Assembly (NCBI GenBank): GCA_902826935.1
Contig: CADEGR010000008.1
Span: forward strand, 1-33,785
Direction: 5' to 3'
Origin: an uncultured Alphaproteobacteria bacterium
Lineage (GTDB): Bacteria; Pseudomonadota; Alphaproteobacteria; Geminicoccales; Geminicoccaceae
Length of the DNA stretch: 33,785 bases
The notes beneath the pieces are model-generated. The model was not told where the DNA came from. It did not search any database and saw only the letters and a program-made list of their open reading frames with translations. Below are positions 17,562 through 25,980 of the stretch, in pieces (within the stretch, counting starts at the first letter, position 1; each line of letters starts with the position of its first letter). A program made the translations under genes and the position numbers.

Positions 17562-18107
17562 TCATGTGGGTTTGCGCAGGAGGTGCGCAAAGCCGGATTC
17601 GTTCAGGACGCGGTGGGCGACCAGACGAGAGGCGCGATTCGGCGCGGGGTCAGGGATGGTGGCGACCCGCGCGAGTGCCGCGACGTACTGGGCCGGCAGG
17701 CCGTTCTGGATGGCACCCGCCAGGACCAAGGCGAGGTACCAGTCGTAGGGGATCAAGCCGGGCTCCGGCTGCTTGGCCAGATAGGTGGTGGCGCTGACGA
17801 TTTCGTTGCGGTCGCGGCTCTCGACCAGGAAGGCGTCGTCCCGCCAGTAGCCGTCACCTTCCCATAGATCCAGCTGATCGCGCTCGCTGGCGGCGATTTC
17901 GAACAGGACGCCATGCGCCTCGAGGTCGTTGCCGGATCCGGCCGGCTCGAGCGTGCCTTTGCCGGAACCGTCAAGGCTGCGTTTGCCGAAGGTCAGGCAG
18001 CGAGCGGATGCAATGGCCGTACCCAGGGGTCGGGCGCTCGGACAGCGGTCGGTCAGCCGCTGATGCAGCATGTTGGAGCCATAGGCGAAATAGATGAAGC
18101 CGGTCAC
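17562..18107 (-). CDS. Gamma-glutamylcyclotransferase-like protein
   Basis: A 181-residue protein with the GGCT fold. The glycine-rich substrate loop is YGSNM (residues 9-13). LTFGKRSLDGSGKGTLEP and EAHGVLFEIAASERDQLDLWEG (with the acidic residue expected at the catalytic position) match proteins that release 5-oxoproline from gamma-glutamyl compounds. YWRDDAFLV and an ATTYLA strand follow. The start is GTG 18107 behind AGGCGG. It lies 30 bp downstream of the EamA exporter gene on the same strand, so the two may be cotranscribed. The substrate is unproven. Confidence 0.85.
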   Translation of the reverse strand: MTGFIYFAYGSNMLHQRLTDRCPSARPLGTAIASARCLTFGKRSLDGSGKGTLEPAGSGNDLEAHGVLFEIAASERDQLDLWEGDGYWRDDAFLVESRDRNEIVSATTYLAKQPEPGLIPYDWYLALVLAGAIQNGLPAQYVAALARVATIPDPAPNRASRLVAHRVLNESGFAHLLRKPT

Positions 18108-18137
18108 CGGCCGCCTGCCTGGCGGCGCGCCAGCGCC

Positions 18138-19058
18138 TTAGCCCTCGACGGCAGGCCGGCGGGCGGCGCGCTCGCGGAGGGCGAGGTAGGTGGTGCTGGC
18201 GAAGATCACCGCGCCGCCCAGGAAGGTGAACAGGTCCGGCACCTGGCTGAAGGCGAGATAGCCGAAGAGGGCGGTCCAGGGCAGCTTGCAGAAGTCGACC
18301 GGCATGATCATGCTGGCATCGCCATGCATCAGCGCCTCGGTCATCAGCCACTGGCCGGCGCCGCCGATCAGGCCGATCACCATCAGCCAGGCGAGCAGCT
18401 CCAGGCTCGGCCATTGCCAGACCATGGCGGCCGGGCCGAAGGACAAGGGGATCATCAAGAGCGACATGTAGGTGATGATGGTGATGCTGCTGTCGGTCTC
18501 GCCCAGGCGCTTGATGGTCATCAGGGCGCAGGCCCAGGCGACCGAGGACACCAGCACCATCAGCTGACCGATGCCGATCGCCTCGAAGCCGGGCCGCAGC
18601 ACCAGCACCACGCCGAGAAAACCGGTCCCGATCGCGATCCAGCGGCGGGCATGGACGTGCTCATGCAGGATCAGTCCGGCCAGCAAGGCAGCGAAGATCG
18701 GCGCGGTGAAGCCGAGCGCCGTGACCTCGGCCAAGGGGATCTGGGTCAGCGCGTAGAAGAAGGCCAGCATGGCCACGACGTTGAACAGCGCGCGCAGGAC
18801 ATGCATGGGCAGATGCCGGGTGCGCAAGGGCTGCAGGCCCAGCCGCAGGAACCAGGGCAGCACGAAGATCAGCCCGAACAGCGTCCGGAAGAACGCGATC
18901 TCGAAGGCATGCAGCTCGTCGCTGACATGCCGGATCATGGTGTGCATGGCCGCGAACAGCACGGTGGAGGCGAACATCAAGGCGACGCCGCGCAACGGAT
19001 CCGCGCTCGCGGCCGACCGGCCCACGCCCTCGCTCTGCGTCGTCTGCACGCGCGCCAT
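18138..19058 (-). CDS. EamA/DMT-family transporter
   Basis: A 306-residue membrane protein with ten predicted helices in two EamA repeats. The first repeat starts ALMFASTVLFAAMHTMIRHVSD with FEIAFFRTLFGLIFVLPWFL, and the second is near LVLVSSVAWACALMTIKRLG. The mid-protein ALGFTAPIFAALLAGLILHEHVHARRWIAIGTGFLGVVLVLRPG is typical of S-adenosylmethionine or metabolite exporters of this class. It is first in a likely two-gene unit with the GGCT-like gene. Two near-identical palindromes 30 bp apart lie about 90-140 bp upstream. The substrate is unknown; gamma-glutamyl or amino-acid compounds would fit its neighbour, but that is inference. Confidence 0.9.
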   Translation of the reverse strand: MARVQTTQSEGVGRSAASADPLRGVALMFASTVLFAAMHTMIRHVSDELHAFEIAFFRTLFGLIFVLPWFLRLGLQPLRTRHLPMHVLRALFNVVAMLAFFYALTQIPLAEVTALGFTAPIFAALLAGLILHEHVHARRWIAIGTGFLGVVLVLRPGFEAIGIGQLMVLVSSVAWACALMTIKRLGETDSSITIITYMSLLMIPLSFGPAAMVWQWPSLELLAWLMVIGLIGGAGQWLMTEALMHGDASMIMPVDFCKLPWTALFGYLAFSQVPDLFTFLGGAVIFASTTYLALRERAARRPAVEG

Positions 19059-19149
19059 GCTCTGCCACCCGCTGCAGGGGCTGGCGCCCTACGGCCACCC
19101 CGCCGGCCCTGCTTTATCACTCTTGGGTAGCATCGTGCCGGTTTTAATT

Positions 19150-19200
19150 GCGCCGAGCAATGACTTGGCGGCTTTGGCTGCGCCAAGCCATGGCTTGGCG
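19150..19200. promoter_or_regulatory. Two phased palindromes upstream of the EamA gene
   Basis: CGCCAAGCCATGGCTTGGCG (19181-19200) is a perfect 20-bp palindrome. Exactly 30 bp away GCGCCGAGCAATGACTTGGCG (19150-19170) repeats the same 21-bp frame with three differences. A 30-bp phase (about three helical turns) and dyad symmetry are what two dimer sites for one regulator would look like. They lie between the EamA start (19058, -) and the end of the RND gene (19209), so the EamA promoter is the natural target. Confidence 0.6.
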
Positions 19201-19208
19201 TGGCGCCA

Positions 19209-22200
19209 TCATCCTGGTGATGGCGCTGCCGGCGCCGGCCGATCGCCGCGGAGCGCGATGTAGATCGCCGGAATCACCAGCACGGTGAGCAAGGTCGACG
19301 AGGCGAGCCCGAACAGCAGCGAGATCGCCAGGCCCTGGAAGATCGGATCGGTCAGGATCACGGCCGCCCCGATCATCGCTGCGAGCGCGGTCAGCAGGAT
19401 CGGCTTGAAGCGAATGGCGCCGGCCGCCAGCAGGACCGAGCGCAGGCTCTCGCCCGGCTGGCCACCATGGCGGATGAAGTCGGCGAGCAGGATCGAATTA
19501 CGCACGATGATGCCGGCCAGCGCGATGAAGCCGATCATCGAGGTCGCGGTGAAGGGCGCCGCGAACAGCCAGTGGCCGAGCATGATGCCGATCAAGGTGA
19601 GCGGAATCGGCGTCAGGATCACCAGCGGCAGCTTGAACGAGCCGAACTGGGCCACGACCAGGATGTAGATGCCGAGCAGCGCCACCATGAAGGCTGCCCC
19701 CATGTCGCGGAAGGTCACCCAGGTGACCTCCCATTCGCCGTCCCAGAGCAGGGTCGGCCGGGCCTCGTCCGCCGGCTGGCCATGGAGCGCGATGGTGGGC
19801 TTGGGCACGTCTTGCCAGTCGACCTGCTCGAGCGCTTCGGCGACCGCCAGCATGCCGTAGACCGGGGCCTCGAAAGCGCCGGCCAGCTCGGCCGTGACCA
19901 TTTCCGCCGCCCGGCCGTTGTGGCGGAAGATCGGGAAGGAGGCCGGCTCGCGCGCCAGCTGGACCACGTCGCCCAGCTCGACGATCGCCCGCTCGCCCGG
20001 CAGGGCGTTGGCCGGCACCGGGGTCGCCAGGCCGCGCTCGCCCACCAGCTGCTCGCTCTTGCTAAGGGCGATCCGGATCGGGATCGGCTGGCGACCGGCG
20101 CCGCGATGGGAGTAGCCGACCGTGCTGGCGCCGTAGAAGGCGCGGATCGTGTCGTAGACGTCGCTCTGCTCGACCCGATGATATTCCAGATTGTCCTGGT
20201 CGATCGCCAGGCGCACCCGCTCGGCCTGGCGGCCGTAGGAATCGTCGACATCGACGATGAACGGCACGCTCGCGAAGGCCGCCCGGACCTTGGCAGCAAC
20301 GGCCCGTCGGGTTTCGGGGTCCGGGCCGTAGATCTCGGCCAGGAGGGTGGCCAGAACCGGCGGTCCGGGCGGCGGCTCGATCACCTTGAGGCTGGTGCCG
20401 GCCGGCAGCGGCAGATCCTTCAGCCGCGCGCGCAGATCGAGCGCGATCGCGTGGCTCGCCCGGCTGCGCTCCGCCTTGCCGACCAGGTTGACCTGCAGCT
20501 CGCCCTGCTCGGGGCTGCTGCGCAGGTAGTAATGGCGGACCAGGCCATTGAAGTTGAAAGGCGCCGCCGTGCCGGCATAGCTCTGGAACGAGACGACTTC
20601 GGGCACGGCCGCCAGCCGCAGCGCTGCCGCCTGCAAGGCGCGATCGGTCGCCTCGACCGAAGCGCCCTCCGGCAGATCCAGGACGACCGCCAGCTCGGTC
20701 TTGTTGTCGAACGGCAGCAGCTTGACCGTCACGTCCTTGCTGTAGATCAGCAGCGTCGACGCCAGCGTCGCCGCGCCGACCAGCAGCAGGAACAGCCAGG
20801 CCCGCCAGCGGGCGGCGAGGATCGGCCCCGCGACCGCGATATAGAGCCGGCCGAGCGCGCCGACGGTCTCGCCATGCCCAGCGCCAGCCGCGGTGGCGTG
20901 GCCGCCCAGCTTCAGCATGAGCCAGGGGGTGAGGGTCACCGCGACGAAGAACGAGAACAGCATTGCGGCGGAGGCATTGGCCGGGATCGGGCTCATATAG
21001 GGGCCCATCATGCCGGCCACGAACAGCATCGGCAGCAGGGCGGCGACCACCGTCAAGGTCGCGACGATGGTGGGATTGCCGACCTCGGCCACGGCGTCGA
21101 TCGCCGCCTGGCTGCGGCTGCGGCCGTCGGCCATCGCCCAGTGGCGGGCGATGTTCTCGATCACCACGATCGCGTCATCGACCAGGATGCCGATCGAGAA
21201 GATCAGCGCGAACAGGCTGACCCGGTTGAGCGTGTAGCCCATGATCCAGGCGGCAAACAGGGTGAGCAGGATCGTGGTCGGGATGATCACGGCCACCACC
21301 ACCGCGGCCCGCCAGCCAATCGCCACAGCGACCAGCGCGACGATCGAGACGGTCGCGAGGCCGAGATGGAACAGCAGCTCGTTGGCCTTCTCGTTGGCGC
21401 TCTCGCCATAGTCGCGGGTGATCAGCAGCGCGACATCGGCCGGCACGATCTGGCCTTGCAGCTCGGCCAGACGCGTCCGGATCGCCTCGCCGATGACCAC
21501 GGCGTTGGTGCCGGCGCGCTTGGCGATCGCGAGCGACACCGCCGGCCGGCGCTCCAGCCCCTCGCCGGCCTTCTGCAGGCTGGCGACGCGGGTCTCGTTG
21601 GGCGCGGTCGCCAGCTGGATGCGCGTGACGTCGCGCACATAGATCGGCCGGCCGTCGCGCGCGGTCAGCAGCAGATTGCCGATCTGGCTCGGGCTCTGCA
21701 GCGTCTGGCCGGCGATCAGCGCCCGCTGCTCCTGGTCCTCGCGCACGCTGGCGATCCGGAACGAGCGGTTGGCGCCCTCGATCTTGCCGGCCAGCTGCTG
21801 CAGGGTGATGCCATAGAGCGAGAGCTGCTCCGGATCGGGCTCGATCCGGAGCTCCTCCGGCTGCTCGCCGACGATATAGGTGAGGCCGACCTCCGGCAGC
21901 TTGGCGATCTCGACCTGGAGCTCGCGGGCCAGCCGGGTCAGGCCGTTCTCGGTCCAGCGATCGCTGGCGCTCGTGGTGGGCGTCAAGGTGACCACCAGGA
22001 TCGCGACATCGTCGATGCCACGCCCGACGATCAGAGGTTCCGGAATGCCGACCGGGATGCGGTCGAGATTGGCGCGGATCTTCTCGTGGACCCGCAGGAT
22101 CGCGGCATCCGAGCTGGTGCCGACCAGGAAACGGGCGGTCACCAAGACGCCGTCGTCCCGGGTCTGCGAGTACACATGCTCGACGCCGTCGATGCTCTTG

Positions 22201-22427
22201 ACGATGGTCTCGAGCGGCTCGGTCACCAGCTTGACCGCGTCCTCGGCCTTGAGGCCATCCGCCCGGATGTGGATATCCACCATCGGCACCGAGATCTGCG
22301 GCTCCTCCTCGCGTGGCAGCATGACCAGCGCCAGGAGGCCGACCGCGAAGGCAGCCAGCAGGACCAGCGGCGTCAGCGGCGAGCGGATCGAGCTGCGGGT
22401 CAGGACGCCAGCCAGGCCCAGCTTCAT
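19209..22427 (-). CDS. RND efflux pump inner-membrane subunit (HAE-type)
   Basis: A 1072-residue AcrB-like proton antiporter with two six-helix halves and large periplasmic loops. It starts with a short N-terminal helix (SPLTPLVLLAAFAVGLLALVMLPREEEPQI). The proton-relay Asp pair is in SIGILVDDAIVVIENIARH (D417, D418). In the second half GIIVRNSILLADFI puts Arg where AcrB has Lys940, as in many uncharacterised HAE clades. Methionine-rich heavy-metal (CusA) features are not evident. Its ATG overlaps the adaptor stop as ATGA. It is last in an operon with a sulfide:quinone oxidoreductase; the substrate is unknown. No outer-membrane factor gene is in the window. Confidence 0.93.
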   Translation of the reverse strand: MKLGLAGVLTRSSIRSPLTPLVLLAAFAVGLLALVMLPREEEPQISVPMVDIHIRADGLKAEDAVKLVTEPLETIVKSIDGVEHVYSQTRDDGVLVTARFLVGTSSDAAILRVHEKIRANLDRIPVGIPEPLIVGRGIDDVAILVVTLTPTTSASDRWTENGLTRLARELQVEIAKLPEVGLTYIVGEQPEELRIEPDPEQLSLYGITLQQLAGKIEGANRSFRIASVREDQEQRALIAGQTLQSPSQIGNLLLTARDGRPIYVRDVTRIQLATAPNETRVASLQKAGEGLERRPAVSLAIAKRAGTNAVVIGEAIRTRLAELQGQIVPADVALLITRDYGESANEKANELLFHLGLATVSIVALVAVAIGWRAAVVVAVIIPTTILLTLFAAWIMGYTLNRVSLFALIFSIGILVDDAIVVIENIARHWAMADGRSRSQAAIDAVAEVGNPTIVATLTVVAALLPMLFVAGMMGPYMSPIPANASAAMLFSFFVAVTLTPWLMLKLGGHATAAGAGHGETVGALGRLYIAVAGPILAARWRAWLFLLLVGAATLASTLLIYSKDVTVKLLPFDNKTELAVVLDLPEGASVEATDRALQAAALRLAAVPEVVSFQSYAGTAAPFNFNGLVRHYYLRSSPEQGELQVNLVGKAERSRASHAIALDLRARLKDLPLPAGTSLKVIEPPPGPPVLATLLAEIYGPDPETRRAVAAKVRAAFASVPFIVDVDDSYGRQAERVRLAIDQDNLEYHRVEQSDVYDTIRAFYGASTVGYSHRGAGRQPIPIRIALSKSEQLVGERGLATPVPANALPGERAIVELGDVVQLAREPASFPIFRHNGRAAEMVTAELAGAFEAPVYGMLAVAEALEQVDWQDVPKPTIALHGQPADEARPTLLWDGEWEVTWVTFRDMGAAFMVALLGIYILVVAQFGSFKLPLVILTPIPLTLIGIMLGHWLFAAPFTATSMIGFIALAGIIVRNSILLADFIRHGGQPGESLRSVLLAAGAIRFKPILLTALAAMIGAAVILTDPIFQGLAISLLFGLASSTLLTVLVIPAIYIALRGDRPAPAAPSPG

Positions 22428-23458
22428 GGCAGCAGCACCCGATCGCCCGCGATCAGGCCGGTCAGGATCTCCTGGTGCCGGCCGGCGTCATCATCGATCG
22501 CCTCGCCCAGCACCACCGCGACCTCCTGCGGCCCCGCTTCGGTCTGGACCCGGACGAAGTCGATGCCGTGGCGGGTGATCACCGCGGCGGGCGGCACCGC
22601 CAGCAGCTCGCGCCGGCCGACCGGGATCCAGACCAGGGTGCGCTCGTTGACGAAGTAGCTGCCGAGGCCCTCGACCTCGACATCGGCGATCACGCGGCCG
22701 GCGTCGATCTCGGGATAGACCTTGACGATCCGGCCAGTGGTCGTGCTGGTTCCGGCCTCCGATGCGGCGCCGCGGCGGGCGCCGATCTGGACCGGATCAC
22801 CATCCTTGATCTCGGCGGCATGCCGTTCGGGCAGCGACAGGCGCAGGTAATAGTGGCCGCTCGCGACCCGCGCCACCTCCTCGCCGGCCATGATCACGGA
22901 ACCAGCCGTGACCGGCACCGTCAGCACGCGCCCGCTCGCCGGCGCCTGGATCTCGCCTTCGCGCGCCTGCTGCTCGAGCACCGCGCGATCGGCGATCGCC
23001 GCCGCCACCTGCTTCACCACCACGTCGAACGCGGTCTTGGCCTGGTCGAGCCGGCTCTGCGCGCCCACGCCCCGCGCCAGCAGCTGCTGCGCCCGCTCGA
23101 GCTCGGTCCGGGCGTTGGCCTCCTGGGCGCGCAGCTGGTCGATCCGGGCATCGGCGGCATCGAGCTGGAGCGCGATCTTGTCGTCGACCACCAGGCCGAT
23201 CGGCTGGTCCTCGGTGACGCTGTCGCCCTCGGTCACGTCGATCCGCCGGATCGTCCCGCCGATGCGCGCGCGCGCCGGCACGATGGTGCGGCTCTCGACC
23301 CGGCCGAACACCGCCTTGGTTTCGACAATGGTCATGGGCTCGACCAGGAACTCGGCCGCGCCCGCGCCGATCGGCACCGCACTGCCGGCGATGGCGAGCA
23401 GCAAGGCCGCGGCCAAGCGTGGCCGGCGCCCGTATCGGTGATGGACCAAGGAGACCAT
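22424..23458 (-). CDS. RND efflux periplasmic adaptor (membrane fusion protein)
   Basis: A 344-residue HlyD/AcrA-type adaptor that links the RND pump to an outer-membrane channel. It begins MVSLVHHRYGRRPRLAAALLL, a signal sequence cleaved near GAGA/A. The lipoyl-like half-motifs are RIGGTIRRIDVTEGDSVTEDQPIGLVVDD and IQAPASGRVLTVPVTAGSVI. Between them is a coiled-coil hairpin (residues about 105-160, ARIDQLRAQEANARTELERAQQLL). The beta-barrel part follows. ATG 23458 is chosen because it gives a clean signal peptide; a longer frame overlaps the DUF2892 gene. It overlaps the pump gene by four bases. Confidence 0.92.
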   Translation of the reverse strand: MVSLVHHRYGRRPRLAAALLLAIAGSAVPIGAGAAEFLVEPMTIVETKAVFGRVESRTIVPARARIGGTIRRIDVTEGDSVTEDQPIGLVVDDKIALQLDAADARIDQLRAQEANARTELERAQQLLARGVGAQSRLDQAKTAFDVVVKQVAAAIADRAVLEQQAREGEIQAPASGRVLTVPVTAGSVIMAGEEVARVASGHYYLRLSLPERHAAEIKDGDPVQIGARRGAASEAGTSTTTGRIVKVYPEIDAGRVIADVEVEGLGSYFVNERTLVWIPVGRRELLAVPPAAVITRHGIDFVRVQTEAGPQEVAVVLGEAIDDDAGRHQEILTGLIAGDRVLLP

Positions 23459-23469
23459 GATGCGTCCGC

Positions 23470-23673
23470 TTACTGGAAGGCGACGCCGCTCCTGCAGCCA
23501 AGCCGGCGGAACAGCATGGCCGCCGGGCAGAAGCCGGTCAGGGACGCCTGGATCAGGTTCAGGCCGACAAAGGCGGTGAGCAGGTGCCAATAGGGCGAGA
23601 CATAGAGCCCCAGCACCAAGGACAAGAGCACCATGCCGCCTGCGAACATCATGACAGCGCGATCAATCGACAT
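23470..23673 (-). CDS. DUF2892 (YgaP-like) inner-membrane protein
   Basis: A 67-residue protein with two helices (VMMFAGGMVLLSLVLGLYVSP and WHLLTAFVGLNLIQASLTGF) and the family's end motif GFCPAAMLFRRLGCR with two cysteines. DUF2892 modules are found alone or fused to rhodanese domains (YgaP) in sulfur-handling contexts. ATG 23673 is set by GAGGAG seven bases upstream. It lies 51 bp after the sulfide:quinone oxidoreductase and 11 bp before the RND adaptor, so it is the middle of the operon. A role in sulfane-sulfur handling or thiol sensing at the membrane is inference from the neighbourhood. Confidence 0.85.
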   Translation of the reverse strand: MSIDRAVMMFAGGMVLLSLVLGLYVSPYWHLLTAFVGLNLIQASLTGFCPAAMLFRRLGCRSGVAFQ

Positions 23674-23724
23674 CAGAGATCTCCTCGTCGGCAAAGACTA
23701 GGTTTAGGACCGGCAGCCGCGCGG

Positions 23725-25017
23725 CTAGTCGGCCTCGGCGATATGGATGGCCTTCAGCTTCTTGATCCCGAGCAGATCGAGGGTCAGGTTCTCGTAGAAA
23801 GTCTCGCTCTTGCCGCGTCGGACCTTGTGCAGGAAGTATTTCTCGAAGCCGATCTTGGCGGCGTGGACCCATTTGCCTTGCGACGACCAGTTGACGTTGC
23901 GCGGCGGGATCTGAGGCTGGGCGACGAAGGCGATGCCTTGATCGCCGAAATCGGCCAGGCAGACCGCGTTCCAGGTCGCGGCGGCATTGGCCGGCGCGCC
24001 CTGCAGCACAGCACCGATATTGTGGGCGGTGGCGGTGACCATCGATTCGATCATGAAGCCGGTCTTGGGCACGCCCACCGGCAAGGGCGTCTTGCCGACC
24101 GGCGGTATCGCGACGCAGACACCGACGGCGAAGATATTGGGGAAGGCCGGGTTGCGCTGGTGCTGATCGATCAGCACGAAGCCGCGCGGGTTGGTCAGAC
24201 CAGGGATTCCGGCAATCGCCGCGACGCCGCGGAAGGCGGGCAGGATCATCGAGAGCGCGAACGGCAGCTCGTGGGCCGCCTTGGCCGCACCGTCCTCGCC
24301 AACCTCCTCGACCAGCATCCGGCCCGGCTCGACCTGATTGATGCGGGTGTTGACGTGCCACTTGATGTGCCGCTCGCGCATGGCGCTTTCGAGCAGGCTC
24401 TTGGTGTCGCCGACGCCATCCAGCCCGAGATGGCCGATATAGGGCTCGGGCGTGACGAAGGTCATCGGCACCCGGTCGCGGACCCGCGCCCGGCGCAAGG
24501 CGGTATCGAGGATGAAGGCGAATTCGTAGGCCGGGCCAAAGCAGGATGCGCCCTGGGCGGCACCGATCACCACCGGTCCTGGCGCCTTGACCAGCGCCTC
24601 GAACGCCGCCTTGGCGTGGAGCGCATGATCAAGCTGGCAGATCGACTGGGTATGGCCCTTTGGGCCCAGCCCCGGCACCTCGTCGAAGGCCAGCTCGGGC
24701 CCGGTCGCGATCACCAGATAGTCGTAGTCGAGCATGCTGCCGTCCAGCAGCTCGAGCCGGTTGGCTTCGGGTTGCAGGCGCTTCGCCCCTTCGGGCCGCA
24801 GCTCGATGCCGCGCCGGCGCAGGACCGCCGCGAGATCGACCGTGATCTCCTCGGGCGCGCGCCAGCCCACCGCGACCCAGGGATTGGACGGCACGAAATG
24901 GAAGCTGCTCCCAAGGTTCACCACCGTCAGCCGATCATCCCGCCGCAGCTTCGCTTTCATCTCGAAGGCCATGAGCACGCCGCCCAGGCCGGCACCAAGC
25001 ACCACGATATGCGCCAT
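23725..25017 (-). CDS. Sulfide:quinone oxidoreductase
   Basis: A 430-residue FAD enzyme that oxidises sulfide and passes electrons to the quinone pool. The N-terminal dinucleotide fold is HIVVLGAGLGGVLMAFEM, with the second FAD block DYDYLVIATGPELAF. Three cysteines fall where the SQR active-site set is expected: C127 (SICQLDHA), C159 (QGASCFGPAYEF) and C353 (NAVCLADFGDQGIAF). They agree closely with C128/C160/C356 of the Acidithiobacillus enzyme as I remember it. GVCVAIPPVGKTPLPVGVPKTGFMIESM is the quinone/FAD-proximal motif. ATG 25017 follows GGGGAGGGAGG. It is first in the operon SQR-DUF2892-adaptor-RND and divergent from the persulfide-sensor-like repressor. Confidence 0.93.
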   Translation of the reverse strand: MAHIVVLGAGLGGVLMAFEMKAKLRRDDRLTVVNLGSSFHFVPSNPWVAVGWRAPEEITVDLAAVLRRRGIELRPEGAKRLQPEANRLELLDGSMLDYDYLVIATGPELAFDEVPGLGPKGHTQSICQLDHALHAKAAFEALVKAPGPVVIGAAQGASCFGPAYEFAFILDTALRRARVRDRVPMTFVTPEPYIGHLGLDGVGDTKSLLESAMRERHIKWHVNTRINQVEPGRMLVEEVGEDGAAKAAHELPFALSMILPAFRGVAAIAGIPGLTNPRGFVLIDQHQRNPAFPNIFAVGVCVAIPPVGKTPLPVGVPKTGFMIESMVTATAHNIGAVLQGAPANAAATWNAVCLADFGDQGIAFVAQPQIPPRNVNWSSQGKWVHAAKIGFEKYFLHKVRRGKSETFYENLTLDLLGIKKLKAIHIAEAD

Positions 25018-25202
25018 CACCCTCCCTCCCCGAGTAGGGCCGGCCCGCACCGGCCGGACGATTGGGGTCGGGCTTGCGGCAGCACAAGGCTCCGACCATC
25101 ATGGCGGACACGGCGTCGCGCCGCTTGATCTGGCGCAATCGCCGCGGCCCGCCGGCCGATGGTCTGGCTGATTCGCAACCAGCGTCTCGGCTCCATTGCA
25201 TC

Positions 25203-25241
25203 TAACATTCAAGAGTATTAAATTCAAGTCTATGAATGTTA
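25203..25241. promoter_or_regulatory. SqrR/BigR-type operator overlapping the repressor start
   Basis: An outer perfect dyad TAACATTCA (25203-25211) / TGAATGTTA (25233-25241) encloses an exact ATTC-N8-GAAT (25222-25237), the motif I recall for SqrR. The right half is shared by both. The site covers the ATG at 25232 and overlaps promoter-like hexamers TTGCAT (25196-25201) and TAAATT (25219-25224) with 17 bp between them. On the other strand TTGAAT and TAGATG, also 17 bp apart, could fire the SQR operon. Binding here would repress both directions. Confidence 0.75.
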
Positions 25242-25531
25242 CGACGATGATCCCCGCCGCGGAACGGGCCGCCGAGCTGATGCGCAGCTTGTCGCATCCA
25301 CAACGCCTGCTGGTGCTCTGCGCCTTGGGCCAGGGCGAGAAATCGGTCGGCCAGCTCAGGCAGGAGCTGGGCATCGAGCAGGTGCCGATGTCGCAGCAGC
25401 TGATGCGGCTGCGCGCCGACGGCCTGGTCGAAGCGCGGCGCGAGGGCACGACGGTCTACTACCGGATCGCGCGGGGCGAGGTGCTGACCGTGGTCGAGGC
25501 GCTGCAGCAGGCCTTCTGCCCCACCCCGTGA
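25232..25531 (+). CDS. ArsR-family repressor, SqrR/BigR-like persulfide sensor
   Basis: A 99-residue winged-helix repressor. The helix-turn-helix is [28 protein letters not shown], followed by the wing [15 protein letters not shown]. The metal-binding ELCVCDL of classical ArsR is absent. Instead one Cys lies in LVLCALGQG (C30) and one near the C-terminus in AFCPTP (C96), 66 residues apart. SqrR (C41/C107) and BigR (C42/C108) have the same spacing and form a tetrasulfide link when sulfide-derived persulfides rise. It is divergent from the SQR operon, with an SqrR-type operator across its start codon. The start could also be TTG 25196; the promoter geometry favours a nearly leaderless ATG 25232. 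Confidence 0.88.
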   Translation: MNVTTMIPAAERAAELMRSLSHPQRLLVLCALGQGEKSVGQLRQELGIEQVPMSQQLMRLRADGLVEARREGTTVYYRIARGEVLTVVEALQQAFCPTP

Positions 25532-25638
25532 GCAGACTCCCGCCTGCGCCATCCAGCCTCGCGCGGGGGCTTGCCTGGGGCTGCCCTGCGGGCGCAAAGC
25601 TTGGCGCTGCAAGCTCCAAGCCGCCGAGGTGCCGCCCC

Positions 25639-25980
25639 ATGCTCCGGACCACCTTCGTCTATGCGGGCGCCGCCTTGGCGGAGATCGCCGGCTGCTACGC
25701 CTTCTGGGCCTGGCTGCGGCTCGGCCAGTCGGCACTCTGGCTGGTGCCGGGCTGCCTGGCACTCGCCAGCTTTGCCTGGCTGCTCACTTTGGCCGAAAGC
25801 AGCCACGCCGGCCGCGCCTATGCCGCCTATGGCGGCGTCTACATCGCGGCCTCGCTGCTCTGGCTCTGGCGCATCGAGCAGCGGATCCCGGACAAATGGG
25901 ACCTCCTGGGCGGCCTCATCTGCCTGGCCGGCGCCGGCCTGATCCTGTTCGGCCCACGCAGCAGCGTCCAGGGCCTTTAG
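25639..25980 (+). CDS. ynfA: YnfA/UPF0060 family membrane protein
   Basis: A 113-residue protein with four hydrophobic helices. It has the family's typical text: [53 protein letters not shown] and [21 protein letters not shown]. YnfA belongs to the small multidrug-resistance-like fold and its transport role is disputed. The usual length is about 108 residues, so this is complete. ATG 25639 follows CCGAGG. Its last codons overlap by four bases the end of the convergent Calx-beta gene. Confidence 0.93.
   Translation: MLRTTFVYAGAALAEIAGCYAFWAWLRLGQSALWLVPGCLALASFAWLLTLAESSHAGRAYAAYGGVYIAASLLWLWRIEQRIPDKWDLLGGLICLAGAGLILFGPRSSVQGL

Noticed and set aside
19467-22658. 1063-codon open frame on the + strand
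   Set aside because: It is antisense to the RND pump gene, has a His/Asp/Arg/Gln-rich composition without domains, and is explained by the GC-rich codon bias of the true gene.
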